Shown: piece by piece, positions 43,146 through 53,802 of the stretch | How positions within the stretch are numbered: position 1 is the stretch's first letter | Layout: every line of letters begins with the position of its first letter | From: Alentia gelatinosa | Lineage: Eukaryota; Annelida; Polychaeta; Phyllodocida; Polynoidae | Assembly: GCA_950022655.1 (NCBI GenBank) | Contig: OX465579.1 | Coordinates: 80,177,193 to 80,241,192, forward strand | Direction: 5' to 3' | Length of the DNA: 64,000 bases | The notes under the pieces: generated by a model | Seen by the model: the letters and a program-made list of their open reading frames with translations, nothing else | The model's database searches: none | Told to the model about the DNA's origin: nothing | Made by a program: the position numbers and the translations under genes

Positions 43146-45974
43146 ATGGGTAAAAACACTCCAAAGCGAAGGACGAAGGATCAAACGAAGGTAGTTGAAG
43201 ACCAGGAAAACGACGATGTCGTTTTTAGCGACAAGTTCGCGAGCTTTGATAGGAGGTTTAGTGTTTTGGAGACGGCACTCGCGGAGATAGCGGCAAAACT
43301 CAATGGCAATGGCGCCTGCTCAGATCCAGGCACCTCAGCAAATACAGTTAATTCGCCTCCTGCGATGCAAGCGCCGACGGCCGAGACACTCCAGCCTCGA
43401 GTCCTCCAGGGCATCACTAACGGTATGGATAATGCTTTCATCGAAAAAGTGGTGGCCTCGGCACCCGCACAACAAGGAGGAGTCCCGGCCGCCCTGGCAT
43501 CCTACGCGGGAACGTCAGCCGCTACGCTGGGCCCCATGGCACCCGACAACACGGCGGCAGCGCTCGCACGGCCGGCATCCCAGGGCACCACACTCCAAGC
43601 TGCGCTCTTGGAGCAGAGGCGGGCCGCAGCCTTGGTACCACCTATGACCGTTAGGCCGGGTAGGCCCGACGACGAGGTCGAGGACCAAGTTCGCAAGATT
43701 CTGGAGACCACGGCCTCGAGGGTCACAGAAGCCGGTAAATATAAGTTTTTCCCACATTTATATGTGCATCGAGGCCCGGAGAGAGCGAAGACAGGCCTGA
43801 ACGAACTCACATTGGCGGAGTATGCATGGGCATTGTTACGAATTATTAATGACGATGATTTCCCCCCCCAATACGTGGCACCGCTGGTGGTACACCTGGA
43901 GGAGGTCCTCGAGGACGCCCGGGAGTTCGACTTTGCACAGGTCCGGAGGTGGTCAGAACGCGTATTTGCAATGGTCAGTGAGGGCCGCCTACGCTTAGGC
44001 TGGCTCGAGGACACTCGCATTCAGCTCCTCAGGGTTGCGATCTCGCAGGTCTATGCAGGCCGCATAGCTTATGCAGTCGATAATGTCAAGGGGAAAAAGG
44101 CTAGGGACGACACAGCGAGGCCGTGCCAGCCGTTCAACAAACCGGGGGGGTGTGATAAGCCCCCCGGGCACGTGGAAGGAGGCATTCGCATGAACCACAT
44201 CTGCGCTTACTGCTCGGTCTATACGGGGGCATCCAACGGCCATTCGGAGGTAGCATGTAGAGTTAAACAGAGGAATCTAAGCGCGGCAAGTCCCGCAAGC
44301 GCGTCACGGATCCCGGATCAAGTCTCCACCCCCCCCCCAGGTTTTTCGTCGATAGGCGAGGCGACTCATCACCCGTCCCGCCTCACTTCAGCCGACAATG
44401 TACAAGAGTTATTTGTTTGTTTACCTGCGCCTACGGCCTACACGTTGCCTACGGCCGATGAATGTGTTACGGGGGGTCGTGGCCGTCGCTGTCCCGGCGC
44501 GCCCCCCCCCACTGATTACTATGTTGAAAGTACACTCCATGTCCACGACGGAGGCGCATTCAGCACCTCAGCAGATGAATCGCTAGAGGGCGCCACCGGC
44601 GCGACCCCAGAGAGGGCAGGTGGCGCCGCAGGCGACGGCGAGGACGCGGCAGGTGCCCCCCCGGTTCCTCGGGTTGCGCCCCTACGGTGTGGGCCTGCCG
44701 CCTACGCAACGGTTGTGAAATCCATATGGCCGCGCCCTTCTCCTGGAGTGTGGGGGGGGCACGAGGCAATTGAGAGGGCCTACAGCGAGGTCCGGGTCTC
44801 GGGCCTCCCGAACTACCTCGGGGCTCGGATACCCGTTCCCTCGGGCATGCGGATCGATGCATGGAGGGCGGCCCTAGTCGACTACCACGATAATCAGGTC
44901 GTCGAATTTCTCGAGTACGGCTGGCCGTTGGGATTCACGGGCGCTAGCCCCCCCACCTCCACGCTACGCAACCACGCCTCCGCGGAGAATTACCCCCGCC
45001 ACGTCGCGGCCTACCTGGAGAAGGAGCTCGGGGAGGGGGCTATGGTAGGCCCGTTCAGGGACCTCCCCTTCACCCCGTGGTCGGCAGTATCTCCCCTCAT
45101 GACTCGCCCAAAGAGGGGCTCCTCCAGTAGGAGAGTAATAGTCGACATGTCCTTCCCCCCTGGGGGCGGGGTCAACGCGGGCGTGGAAATGGGCCCCCAT
45201 CTGCCGTACGCCCAGACATGCACCCTCCCTACGGTCGCCGACCTCGCGGAGAGAGTTCGGGCTCTGGGAAAAGGGGCGTGGCTGTGGAAAGCCGACATGG
45301 CCAGGGCTTACCGCCAACTACGGGTGGACCCCCGGGACCTCCCCCTCCAGGTCGTCGCGGCCGAGGGGAGGTACTACATTGACCCGTGCTGCCCGTTCGG
45401 CGCCCGCCTCTCGGCCTCGGCGTGTCAGAGAGTCACACGGGCGGTAACCTTCCTCCTGGGCCGCGGGGGCCACCACGCGTTGTCGTACATCGACGACTTC
45501 GCGGGCGCCGAGGCCACGCGCCAGGAAGCGACGGATGCCTACACCGCCTTTGGGGGCCTCGCGGCGCGCTTGGGCCTGGTCCTCGCCGCCGATAAGTGTA
45601 GCCCGCCGGCCCAACGAATGGAATGGCTAGGCATTGACATAGATACGGTCGCGATGACCCTGCGCATCCCGGAGGATCGGCTGGCCGACGTGGTAAGGGA
45701 GTGCAAGGCGTGGATCGCCCGTAAAGCCATCACCCGGGCCCGCCTCCAGTCCATCGTCGGCCGCCTCATATACGTCGCCCGTTGCGTATCACAAGCCCGC
45801 AAGTTCGTCGCCAAGTGCTCTCGCCTTCCTACCTCGAGTCCCGGGAGTGGGCGTGGCGACCATCCCAGCGGCGGTAAAAGAGGACTTTCGCTGGTTTACA
45901 CGTTACGCAACGGCCGCCAACGGAGTAGTCTTGGTCGCCCCACACAGAGAACCGTTCAGTATCTTCGTGTCTAG
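43146..45974 (+). CDS. Gag-reverse transcriptase polyprotein of the YR retroelement
   Basis: 942 residues from ATG, 36 bp after A1. The N-terminus is basic, followed by a short coiled coil (~30-52) and an Ala/Pro-rich stretch. A gag-like helical region (~180-320) leads to a Cys/His cluster starting CQPFNKPGGC (Cys327), then MNHICAYC and HSEVAC, a DIRS-order zinc finger. The RT spans ~640-860, with PFTPWSAVSPLM, RRVIVDMSFPPG, WKADMARAYRQLRVDP (motif A) and YIDDF (781-784, motif C). The true RNase H continuation lies one base out of frame from about 45820, so the last ~50 residues here are out-of-frame sequence. Gag and RT in one frame is unusual for this group. Confidence 0.85.
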   Translation: MGKNTPKRRTKDQTKVVEDQENDDVVFSDKFASFDRRFSVLETALAEIAAKLNGNGACSDPGTSANTVNSPPAMQAPTAETLQPRVLQGITNGMDNAFIEKVVASAPAQQGGVPAALASYAGTSAATLGPMAPDNTAAALARPASQGTTLQAALLEQRRAAALVPPMTVRPGRPDDEVEDQVRKILETTASRVTEAGKYKFFPHLYVHRGPERAKTGLNELTLAEYAWALLRIINDDDFPPQYVAPLVVHLEEVLEDAREFDFAQVRRWSERVFAMVSEGRLRLGWLEDTRIQLLRVAISQVYAGRIAYAVDNVKGKKARDDTARPCQPFNKPGGCDKPPGHVEGGIRMNHICAYCSVYTGASNGHSEVACRVKQRNLSAASPASASRIPDQVSTPPPGFSSIGEATHHPSRLTSADNVQELFVCLPAPTAYTLPTADECVTGGRGRRCPGAPPPTDYYVESTLHVHDGGAFSTSADESLEGATGATPERAGGAAGDGEDAAGAPPVPRVAPLRCGPAAYATVVKSIWPRPSPGVWGGHEAIERAYSEVRVSGLPNYLGARIPVPSGMRIDAWRAALVDYHDNQVVEFLEYGWPLGFTGASPPTSTLRNHASAENYPRHVAAYLEKELGEGAMVGPFRDLPFTPWSAVSPLMTRPKRGSSSRRVIVDMSFPPGGGVNAGVEMGPHLPYAQTCTLPTVADLAERVRALGKGAWLWKADMARAYRQLRVDPRDLPLQVVAAEGRYYIDPCCPFGARLSASACQRVTRAVTFLLGRGGHHALSYIDDFAGAEATRQEATDAYTAFGGLAARLGLVLAADKCSPPAQRMEWLGIDIDTVAMTLRIPEDRLADVVRECKAWIARKAITRARLQSIVGRLIYVARCVSQARKFVAKCSRLPTSSPGSGRGDHPSGGKRGLSLVYTLRNGRQRSSLGRPTQRTVQYLRV

Positions 45975-46416
45975 CAGGGACGCGGTCATCGTCGCTGAAA
46001 CGGCCACCGCAAGCTTGCGCCAGGAGGCGCCCGGCACCGCGGCCGCCCTCGGCCCCGGGTTCCGGTTCCACGCGGTAGCCATTCTACAGGGCATTGCTAC
46101 CCTCGGCGCGAGGGCGCCACCCGGGGCGGCCGTCGTCGTCCACACGGATGACATGGCGCCAGTTGAGGCCCTCGCCTCAGGCCGAACTAACGACCCGGTC
46201 GTCTCGGCCGTGGCCCGCGAGATCTGGTTGGCCGCCGCCTTGTGGGATGTTGATGTCAGTTTTGTGTACGCGGCCGTTGCGGAAGCCATCGCTCCTGGCG
46301 GCCGTTCCTCTGTAATTATCAACCCCGTATTTGGCATAGATGTTTTTGCTTCCATCCTATCTAGGCACCGGCACCCCCCTGCATGCCCAGATGATGGCAT
46401 CCCTGGCGTCGGCTGA
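45847..46416 (+). CDS. RNase H region of the YR retroelement
   Basis: The frame continues the RT one base over (open upstream to about 45820: ALAFLPRVPG). It has an RNase H-like order: EDFRWF, VVVHTDDMAPVEALASGR, SAVAREIWLAAAL and a final ASILSRHRHP (LSR is a common end of the DIRS RNase H). Some acidic catalytic positions are hard to place. The shift could be a programmed frameshift, a mutation or a sequencing error. It overlaps the recombinase ORF by 77 bases. Confidence 0.65.
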   Translation: MGVATIPAAVKEDFRWFTRYATAANGVVLVAPHREPFSIFVSSRDAVIVAETATASLRQEAPGTAAALGPGFRFHAVAILQGIATLGARAPPGAAVVVHTDDMAPVEALASGRTNDPVVSAVAREIWLAAALWDVDVSFVYAAVAEAIAPGGRSSVIINPVFGIDVFASILSRHRHPPACPDDGIPGVG

Positions 46417-47305
46417 GGCCCCCTCGACGCGCCAGAACCACCTCATTCAGGCCCAGGCCTACGTGCGTTTCGCCGTCTCATCAGGATTCGACCCTCGCTG
46501 GCCGACCGTTGCCTACGGGGCCCTCTACACCCAGGCCCTAGCCAATTCATTTCGGGCCCCGGCAACGGCCGCCAATTATCTATCAGGAGCCCGGACCTGG
46601 ATACGCCGCCATGGCGGCGACCCGGCACCGCTCTTTGCGGACGAGGTCCTCGCGGTTCAGCGCGGTACCAGGCGCCTCTCCACCCACATCCCGGCACCCG
46701 CCCCTGCAGTTCGCCTTCCAGAACTCCGGCACGTGCTTCTCTACTTATCCAGGGCCGGGCCCTCGGCCCTCGTCCTCCGGGCGGCACTACTCATTGCGTA
46801 TTTCACCTTTCTACGGGCCTCGAACCTCGTGTCCCCGTCGTTGACCTCGTGGGGCGGCCCCCACACCCTACAGCGAGCGGATATACAACCCCAGCATGGA
46901 CTCCTCAGGATCCACGTGAGATCGACTAAGACACGGTCACGTGCGGCCCCCCCTCACGTGGTCGATCTCCCGCGCTTGGCGGATCCGCTGATCTGCCCGG
47001 TAGACGCCTATACCAACTACGTCGCGGCCGTTCCGGCCCCTCCACGGGCGCCAGCGTTCATCCTCTCATCATCAACACCTTTGACCTCTCGGCCGTTGTG
47101 CGCCGTCATGCGCGCTGCCCTGGCGGCCGTGGGATTCCCGGCGGCCGAGAGAGTGACACTCCACTCCTTGAGGAGGGGGGCAGTCCACGATGCCGTGGCT
47201 GCGGGGGTTCCCCAGAGTGTCATCTCCCATCATGGCACCTGGAACAGTGCCACGGGCATTAGGCCTTACTTACCCCCGTCGGGAAGGACGTCGCTCCCTT
47301 CCTGA
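46340..47305 (+). CDS. tyrosine recombinase of the YR retroelement
   Basis: 321 residues from ATG. An N-terminal SAM-like core-binding region (~20-115) precedes a catalytic domain with Arg159 (TFLRASN), Lys197 (RSTKTRS), HSLR at 275-278, HHGTW at 297-301 and a Tyr at 310 (RPYLP). The full R-K-HxxR-H/W-Y set is thus present. It would integrate a circular DNA copy by strand exchange at a short core. The ORF ends 16 bp before B1. Confidence 0.88.
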   Translation: MFLLPSYLGTGTPLHAQMMASLASAEAPSTRQNHLIQAQAYVRFAVSSGFDPRWPTVAYGALYTQALANSFRAPATAANYLSGARTWIRRHGGDPAPLFADEVLAVQRGTRRLSTHIPAPAPAVRLPELRHVLLYLSRAGPSALVLRAALLIAYFTFLRASNLVSPSLTSWGGPHTLQRADIQPQHGLLRIHVRSTKTRSRAAPPHVVDLPRLADPLICPVDAYTNYVAAVPAPPRAPAFILSSSTPLTSRPLCAVMRAALAAVGFPAAERVTLHSLRRGAVHDAVAAGVPQSVISHHGTWNSATGIRPYLPPSGRTSLPS

Positions 47306-47321
47306 CTGTAATAATAAGTTT

Positions 47322-47520
47322 GGCATTTATGCCTATGCCCTTTGGCATGATTTCTCACGTTTGAGAACATTTTCTATTTCAGGGCTATTTACTACGGACA
47401 CTAAATACTCATGACTTTTCTAAGATTACGATGTTCACATTCCATGTAATCTACAGTTCTATGAACGTGTCTTACTGAAATAAATCCCCTGTATTCCAAT
47501 TCCGCCTCCGTTATAATTGA
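47322..47520 (+). repeat. B1 repeat
   Basis: 199 bp, starting GGCATTTATGCCTATGCCC and ending CGTTATAATTGA. It includes AATAAA (near 47482) as a possible poly(A) signal. Same as 47701-47899. Confidence 0.9.
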
Positions 47521-47657
47521 GGCTAATTGGAAATTGGCAGTAATTATACGGGAGGAATGTGTGGCGCCACCTAGCGCTTACGCGATCACGTCGCAGATGC
47601 GCACAGTACTCCACAGAGGGCGCCTCCAGCGATCGTCAAGACAGCGTTTGCTTCGGA
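47521..47657 (+). repeat. A2 repeat
   Basis: Second copy of the A repeat, directly after B1. The B1-A2 junction equals the junction of a circularised element. Confidence 0.9.
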
Positions 47658-47700
47658 ACCCGCCCACCCGCACCGTTTTCGTCAAAGACTCACGTTCTAG

Positions 47701-47899
47701 GGCATTTATGCCTATGCCCTTTGGCATGATTTCTCACGTTTGAGAACATTTTCTATTTCAGGGCTATTTACTACGGACACTAAATACTCATGACTTTTCT
47801 AAGATTACGATGTTCACATTCCATGTAATCTACAGTTCTATGAACGTGTCTTACTGAAATAAATCCCCTGTATTCCAATTCCGCCTCCGTTATAATTGA
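47701..47899 (+). repeat. B2 repeat
   Basis: Second copy of the B repeat, ending at the right junction with the host sequence (ATTGA then ATGTTTTGG). Confidence 0.9.
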
Positions 47900-48619
47900 A
47901 TGTTTTGGCCTCCACATGCATTGTTAATCCAATACATGTAGATGCAAAGAGTTTTCCTGTGGCATTCCCTGCAATGTCTACTGCTTATAGCATCCATATC
48001 CTAGACTGATCGCCAGAAGTAGACACATAGAACATCCTCTTATGTTATTTACAAAATGTTAGGTTGATTTCACCATGTCACGTACCACGGGTGTTCCTAT
48101 GTACCTAAAAATGCACAGTGTAATTTTTATAGCTGCGTCCGCTGACCGTTTCCCCCTGGACTGTGCATTCGAACTTTCAATATTGTTCAGATAACCTTAG
48201 GATTTGTTTTCGGGTCTTCATAACAGCATAGAACCGTGTAGGTACTGATCATTTTTGAATATGGATGTGTGTTTCAGCAACTCAGACGTCTATATATATT
48301 GATGAGAGCAAGATTTCTACATAGTGGTTGTACGACCAAGGTAGGCAGACGCCGAGAACGGCCATTTGATAACATTGACACCTATTTTGGGACAACTACA
48401 GTTCTTGTTTTCATCTATTGAATAGTTGCTTTGATTCACAAAATACACACTAAGATACAGATGTTTTACATATCGTAATGCTCAACGTTTATTCATCAAA
48501 CATCAATTCACGGAGAAAATTTCTAATTTCTAGCACCACCACCTTCAAACAATACACACGTGTATGCACAAGGATATGTGTGCTCAACCAATTCAAGGTC
48601 GGCAGACAGCCAGTCTAAT
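47900..48619. other. non-coding
   Basis: Host or old repeat sequence; no gene seen. Confidence 0.45.
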
Positions 48620-48860
48620 TCTTAGCAATTGGTGACTTCAATATTGATGTTGCTGATGAAAAGACAGAATGACGTTAAAGCCCTTATAACAGAAATGGAG
48701 CAGATATGATCAAAACAATTGAGTGTTCTGGAGTGTTCATCAAATGGCCTGAGTAAAACATAAAAGGGCCATTACTGTTTCTCCTATACATAAATGATCT
48801 CCTGTCTGTATTGCATTCAAAAGCAATATTACTATACACCTGTGAGCAAACATGTATCAA
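48620..48860 (+). pseudogene. LINE ORF2 scraps (endonuclease and RT motifs)
   Basis: A frame near 48628 reads GDFNIDVADEKTE (endonuclease block). After an internal deletion, one at 48766 reads GPLLFLLYINDLLSVLHSKA (RT motif B region). Same strand and order as a CR1/Jockey ORF2. Confidence 0.55.
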
Positions 48861-48914
48861 ATACTACCCGCTGCTAGGGGTGTAGTATAAGTAATTAATT
48901 ACTACATTAACGAA

Positions 48915-49214
48915 ATGTATCGCGTTGCCTGCGAGAGCAGTGTGCATGTCAAGAAAAAGAAAAAACCCTTAAACAGCTTTAGGCCCGGCGTCCACCTACT
49001 ACGATTTGACTCCGATATTGTCTACGATGAACCTCCCTATACAAAATCAAAAATTGTGTCGGAAGGTCACCTAATATCAGGGCAGTTGACCAGGTTTCTC
49101 CGATTAGGCACCGAAAAAGAAATCCATTACGATGAATGGTGGATTGGCATTTCTAGACTGATGTCTACGGTTTTGCACCTTCCCGATATGTCTCCGATAT
49201 TTGCTTTCCTGTAA
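48915..49214 (+). other. unrecognised 99-codon frame
   Basis: Starts at ATG, basic N-terminus (VKKKKKP), no recognised motif. The segment looks repeat-like (CTCCGATATT blocks near both ends), so I do not claim a gene. Confidence 0.2.
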
Positions 49215-49329
49215 TTTAGTAATTAATCAATGACCAGGAGCAAAAATGTGTATTTAGTAAAAACTGAGCGAGAGTTAGTAGTATTGGTGTTTATTGCACG
49301 ATGGGCAGGTAGTGAGAAGCAGACCTGAC

Positions 49330-49503
49330 CGGAGTGTGATAAACAGTAACACTTCCAACTCCAGTTCAGTTTAGTATTTATCTTACCCTGCCTCCTATAA
49401 TTCCTTTGTTATCATTGTGCAATAAGTAACACTTTACTGCACGCTCTCCTGAATACAGTGACCCAATGTTAAGCCTATGGCTTTTTGTATTAGGGGTAGG
49501 ATA
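49330..49503 (-). repeat. dispersed repeat, inverted copy of 2454-2675
   Basis: Shares the CATAGGCTTAACATTGGG and CACTCCGG blocks with 2454-2675 in opposite orientation. Confidence 0.55.
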
Positions 49504-50089
49504 ATATTATATATACTGGTGCTCCAATGTCTCACTTATGTACGCACTAGGGGTATAGATTCCGGTCGTCCACACCGTGCCGTAAAAATTATTGATACTA
49601 CCCACTGTACCACGTGACTTGTTGACATTAGGAGCGCTTGTAGTTACTTTAATCTCTGCTACAACCTCCACTTTCACTCTCCATAACAACGTTCTAAAGT
49701 CACCACAGTGGCGCCACTAAGCGGATCACCCGTGAACTATAGATTAAGTTGAATGTTCGGGGATTCATACATGCCTTACTGTAGGGTGAGACCATGAAAC
49801 AGTGACTTGTAAAATGGCGTTTTTAATGATTTCTTGGTATCTAATGATAAAGAGACATAGTGAGTGTGATTGAATTACACCTGTTCCTCGATTTGGTCAG
49901 ATATACTCACCTTATTCTTCAAATTCGGTGAGTATTTCTAACCAAAATATCTCTGAACAGATTCTTTTCAGTCACACTAACCATGTCTCTCTATATTCTC
50001 GTATAATTACTATATACCCATACCGTATATACTGTAAATATGCACGGCTTCGCCATATAGCTTTTAAAAAAATACCGTACAGAACATCG

Positions 50090-50544
50090 TACGGAAAAAT
50101 ACGGAACACCTTGCTATACATATTGACTAAAATGAAGAAGAGCATTTCTTATCGTTTGTATCAACTGTCGAAAATGCGTAGTTACCTGACTCAAAAAAGC
50201 AGCACTCTCTATTTATTCTATGGCAATTCTTCCATATGTTGATTATGGAGACGTACTATATCATACTGCAGCTGGGAAATATACGGCTGACCTACAAATA
50301 TTGCAGAATAAGGCCCTACATATTTGCATAAAATCAACAATGAGAACTCCTATTGTCGAGTTGCATAAAAGAGCAAAGATCCGATACTTGGTGCACAGTC
50401 GTGAAGCTCATATTTAAATTTCATGTACAAGACTCATGTGATAACCATTACGTTGATAACAGGGAAATTAACACACCTTTATATGATGCACCAGTTGTAT
50501 ATATGTTGATAGGCCAAATTGTGTACCCTAAACAAGATCTGTAA
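50090..50544 (+). pseudogene. LINE ORF2 C-terminal fragment
   Basis: Frames in order give ISYRLYQLSKMRSYLTQK, ILPYVDYGDVLYH, LQILQNKALHICIKS and ELHKRAKIRYL, the thumb and tail of a CR1/Jockey-type protein, with at least two frameshifts. Confidence 0.65.
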
Positions 50545-50786
50545 TGTACCATGGAGGTGTAAACAAGGAACGTTACAAATGTTTCAAATCACTAACAAAG
50601 ACCCTAATGAAAGGGAAATTGTGGACTGATTAGTGAGCTATATGTAGATCCAGATTGGTTACATAACTAGAGAAGCTGGAGATGTAAAATGCCATGCCAC
50701 GTTCAATACTATTCTGAATTGCATACATGTGCTTTATTCCAAACTTTGAATTGAGATGACCAATTATATATTATTCATGTTAGTTA

Positions 50787-50917
50787 CACTGTGCGAAAAC
50801 CACCATTTTATTCATATATATATACGCCATCGCGGAATAGGTCAACCTTGTATATGCAAAAGCATACCTATATACGCCGGCCACATTCATATGTAGAATG
50901 GTGGTTTTCGTGCAGTG
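50787..50917. mobile_element. MITE with CACTG ends and TTA duplication
   Basis: CACTGTGCGAAAACCACCAT at the left is inverted as ATGGTGGTTTTCGTGCAGTG at the right. TTA flanks both ends (50784-50786 and 50918-50920). The interior is AT-rich, unlike the G-rich interior of the copy at 40649-40805. Confidence 0.78.
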
Positions 50918-50925
50918 TTAAGTGA

Positions 50926-51147
50926 GATTCACACAGTGGGATTCATGTACCTCACAGGGTTCAAAATCTCATGTGATTCGGTTCCTTTTTAGGGAAAATG
51001 TCTTTAACAATTACAGTGGGGAAAACATGTCTCAGGGAAATAAAACCCTATGATTTAGACGAAGAAATTGTGTTCGAGTACAGATTTTCAGCAAGATTTG
51101 TCTCAGAAAAACATCCTGTGAGGTACATGAATCCCATCGTGTGATTC
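50926..51147. mobile_element. MITE with GGGATTCATGTACCTCACAG inverted ends
   Basis: GGGATTCATGTACCTCACAG near the left end is inverted exactly as CTGTGAGGTACATGAATCCC near the right; the outer bases GATTCACAC / GTGTGATTC pair with one mismatch. It lies a few bases from the preceding MITE. No coding capacity. Confidence 0.72.
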
Positions 51148-51740
51148 CACCTCTAAAGTGATATTACCCTAGTTCAGCTTATAGTCCTTGGGCCAATCTT
51201 GAAAAGGGCCTATTTAAGGAGTAGTCCTTTGGCCAATCTGGTAAAGGGCCTATGAAGACAAAGAGTTGGCTACCACCCCCCACCCCCAGAAACATTTGTT
51301 TTTGTTTTATCTTGTAGATCCCTCCCTCTATTGATATGACAACAGCTGTCGAAGAGACCTACCGTCAAAATGCCTGAATGCCTATAATTCTGAGTGCTAA
51401 AAATCAATACTTGGTCCAGTGTTCTTGAAAGTATCAAAATGGCTCATTAAATTAAACTTTGGTATTGGACTCAATATTCTGGTTCTTTCTGGACTCATAA
51501 CAGCAAACAGAATCAGAATATGTCTTCTCAATGTCCTACAGCACCCTTTTTCCTACCATCCTGATATTCCTAATGGAAAATGGTACATGCATGTAAAAAA
51601 CTATTTCAATCAACTAAAAACTCCCGAGAGTGTCATAACATTTATGAAACCTATTATTTCGATATAACATCTCTCTCAGTAGGCTGAAATTGAAAGGAAC
51701 ATGCTCGCTAGACATTACAAATTTGTTTATAAATACCATG
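51148..51740. other. non-coding
   Basis: 51177-51255 holds two diverged copies of a ~57-bp unit (TAGTCCTTGGGCCAATC...AAAGGGCCTAT). An 82-codon frame at 51419-51667 has no recognised motif. Confidence 0.4.
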
Positions 51741-52288
51741 TGTAGGGGTCAGGGTAGTCGAGCAGCGTTGTTTCACTTTACGCTAGATGGCACGAGTGCC
51801 GATCCCTGCCGTGCGGTAAGGCCGGTGGACCCGTGGTATGCAAATGCTACGGGGTCACCCGCATTACGTAACTCAGTCACTATATAAGGCTGAGTCCACA
51901 GCGGGTTGACAGGACTTCTCGCAGTGCCTCTCTACAGAGTGAACGCCTGGAGCCTCACGTGTTGGTAAGGTTGCATTGAACACCTTTCAACGTTGAAGAG
52001 ACCAGAATCTCTTCCCGCGCTAGTTGGTGCCCCGAAGCACCAACATATTGTAACTGAAGTACCAAAATAAAGATTGGTACACTGAAACAGTCCGGAGTCT
52101 GGTTTTGTCTTCCTAGTTAAGCAGTAGGTGGAAGATTCCGCATCTCCCTGCCCTTTCCAGTGGGTAAAGCCGAACCCACCTGTACTGGCACGGTAAGTAC
52201 AGGGTTGCGACTGAGTCTCAGAACTCTTGGTCGGCTGTCGATCACGGAAAGTGGTAAGACACTTTCAGCGACATGGGGATACGCTACA
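51741..52288 (+). repeat. solo LTR with CCATG target duplication
   Basis: Starts TGTAGGGGTC, ends ATACGCTACA, and is flanked by CCATG on both sides (51736-51740 and 52289-52293). CTATATAAGG (TATA, about 51880) and AATAAAG (about 52066) are in LTR order. No internal sequence is present, so it is the product of LTR-LTR recombination. Confidence 0.85.
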
Positions 52289-52293
52289 CCATG

Positions 52294-53696
52294 TAATATT
52301 TCCATGGTTGCCATTAGAATATCATGAAAAGAGCATAAATGTGTACTGTATCTTATGAATAAATGTATATGTTTATGGGTGCAAGATAACTATGTTTTCC
52401 ATGCCTGGTCTTTGATGAAACATAGTAACTTGATTGTTAAAGTTGAATTCTTCGTTGATTTCTGGTTGCCATGGGAACCAAATGACAATATCATCCATGA
52501 CAACCACAATACTAGTGTAAGGTAATGTATCCCTGTGAGACCTTTAGTTTGAGCTATTGTCATTTAGCGGGTTAAAATTGATTTTTCAGCTTGGTAAAGT
52601 TATTTTTTCAAATCTACACCCGAAAATTGACCTAATAGTGTTTATTACCATATGTTACTCAAAAATTCCTCTAGAAAGTTTTTAAAGCACATTTCTGGTC
52701 ATCTGATTCCATTCTATGGTAAGTTTAGGCTTTTACATATATCTAAATGTCAATATATTAGTATTAACCAATTAGTTTTTTCATATATATACTCCCTGAC
52801 AGAAAGCAAAATGTGACTACATATATACAATAATTAGTATATCACATGGTAGACAGAGTGATAGAGGAATGTACCTTGATACAAATTTTCAAATTGGAAG
52901 TTATGTCCGGTTACTCAGGCGGTAATGGTAATGTCCAGGCGCATAGTCTGGTGGTGTATTGTCGCAGTGAGCGTGGCTTTGTGAAAAGGCCCTGTGGTGC
53001 ACAGCTTTCCGGAAAGGTCACCCGAGTCCCCGTGAAGTGGTCAGTCTGCAGGCTGCTGAATACCCGCCTGTCGCCGGATATCAAGGCTGCGATAGTACCA
53101 TTATGAAATACACTAATGCAGACCTAGGGACAGCAGGAATATAGAAACGGCAGTCAGTGGGTGCTTCTACTGAGTAATCCAGCCACAGTGTATTATTGAT
53201 GTATTGATACCGGATTTTTGGCACCCACCACTCGTGTAAGTATAGATTAGCGGTACGATAGTCTTTTGTGTATTTACGGAGCGGAAACACCCAAGGTCAT
53301 ATCACGGCGAGATTTATGATCGGCAGTAATATTTGATAATAGTGGGTGGAGGGGAGACCAGGCACTGTTCCTGACAAAGATAGGGGTTTACTGTTTGTTA
53401 ACTGTCGGTTTAGGCAACCAGGTCTTCTTGTTTTCCATCTGGGCAGGGAACAACTCTTTCTAGGGTTTCACCTATTTAATTCCTTCGTTTCAAGCAAATT
53501 AGACACGTGACATCTATATCTCAATTATATCTGGTCTCTATCTACTTGTTCCCTTGTATACCTATTTATACCTATATATACAATTATAAGTGGGTCAGTC
53601 ATGAATTTGTGTAATATAATAGAGAGTTTGCTATATGCGAACGTAAATATCTGGTAATAATGAATTCAATAATAGTAGCGATATACATGTAGGTAA

Positions 53697-53699
<3 letters not shown>
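52294..53699. other. non-coding
   Basis: AT-rich with no supported gene. Confidence 0.45.

Positions 53700-53747
<48 letters not shown>
53700..53747. repeat. (TA)n microsatellite
   Basis: About 24 uninterrupted AT units. Confidence 0.95.
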
Positions 53748-53750
<3 letters not shown>

Positions 53751-53802
53751 TATTTATATCCTCTGCCGCGATGGCCGCAGTCATAGCATAGTGGAGGAAT
53801 GT

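Larger units (their letters stand above)
42973..47899 (+). mobile_element. tyrosine-recombinase retroelement with split direct repeats (Ngaro/PAT type)
   Basis: Order: A1 (42973-43109, 137 bp), ORFs, B1 (47322-47520, 199 bp), A2 (47521-47657), a 43-bp spacer, B2 (47701-47899). A1/A2 and B1/B2 look identical by eye, so the insertion is recent. There is no target duplication; instead ATTGA occurs at the left flank (42968-42972), at the B1/A2 junction and at the B2 end, as expected when a recombinase joins a circle to a short matching core. The coding part is far more GC-rich than its surroundings. It encodes gag, RT, RNase H and a tyrosine recombinase, and no DDE integrase. Confidence 0.9.

Noticed and set aside
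43502..46787. Long minus-strand open frames opposite the YR element ORFs
   Set aside because: They are GC-rich shadows of the true plus-strand frames and carry no protein motifs.
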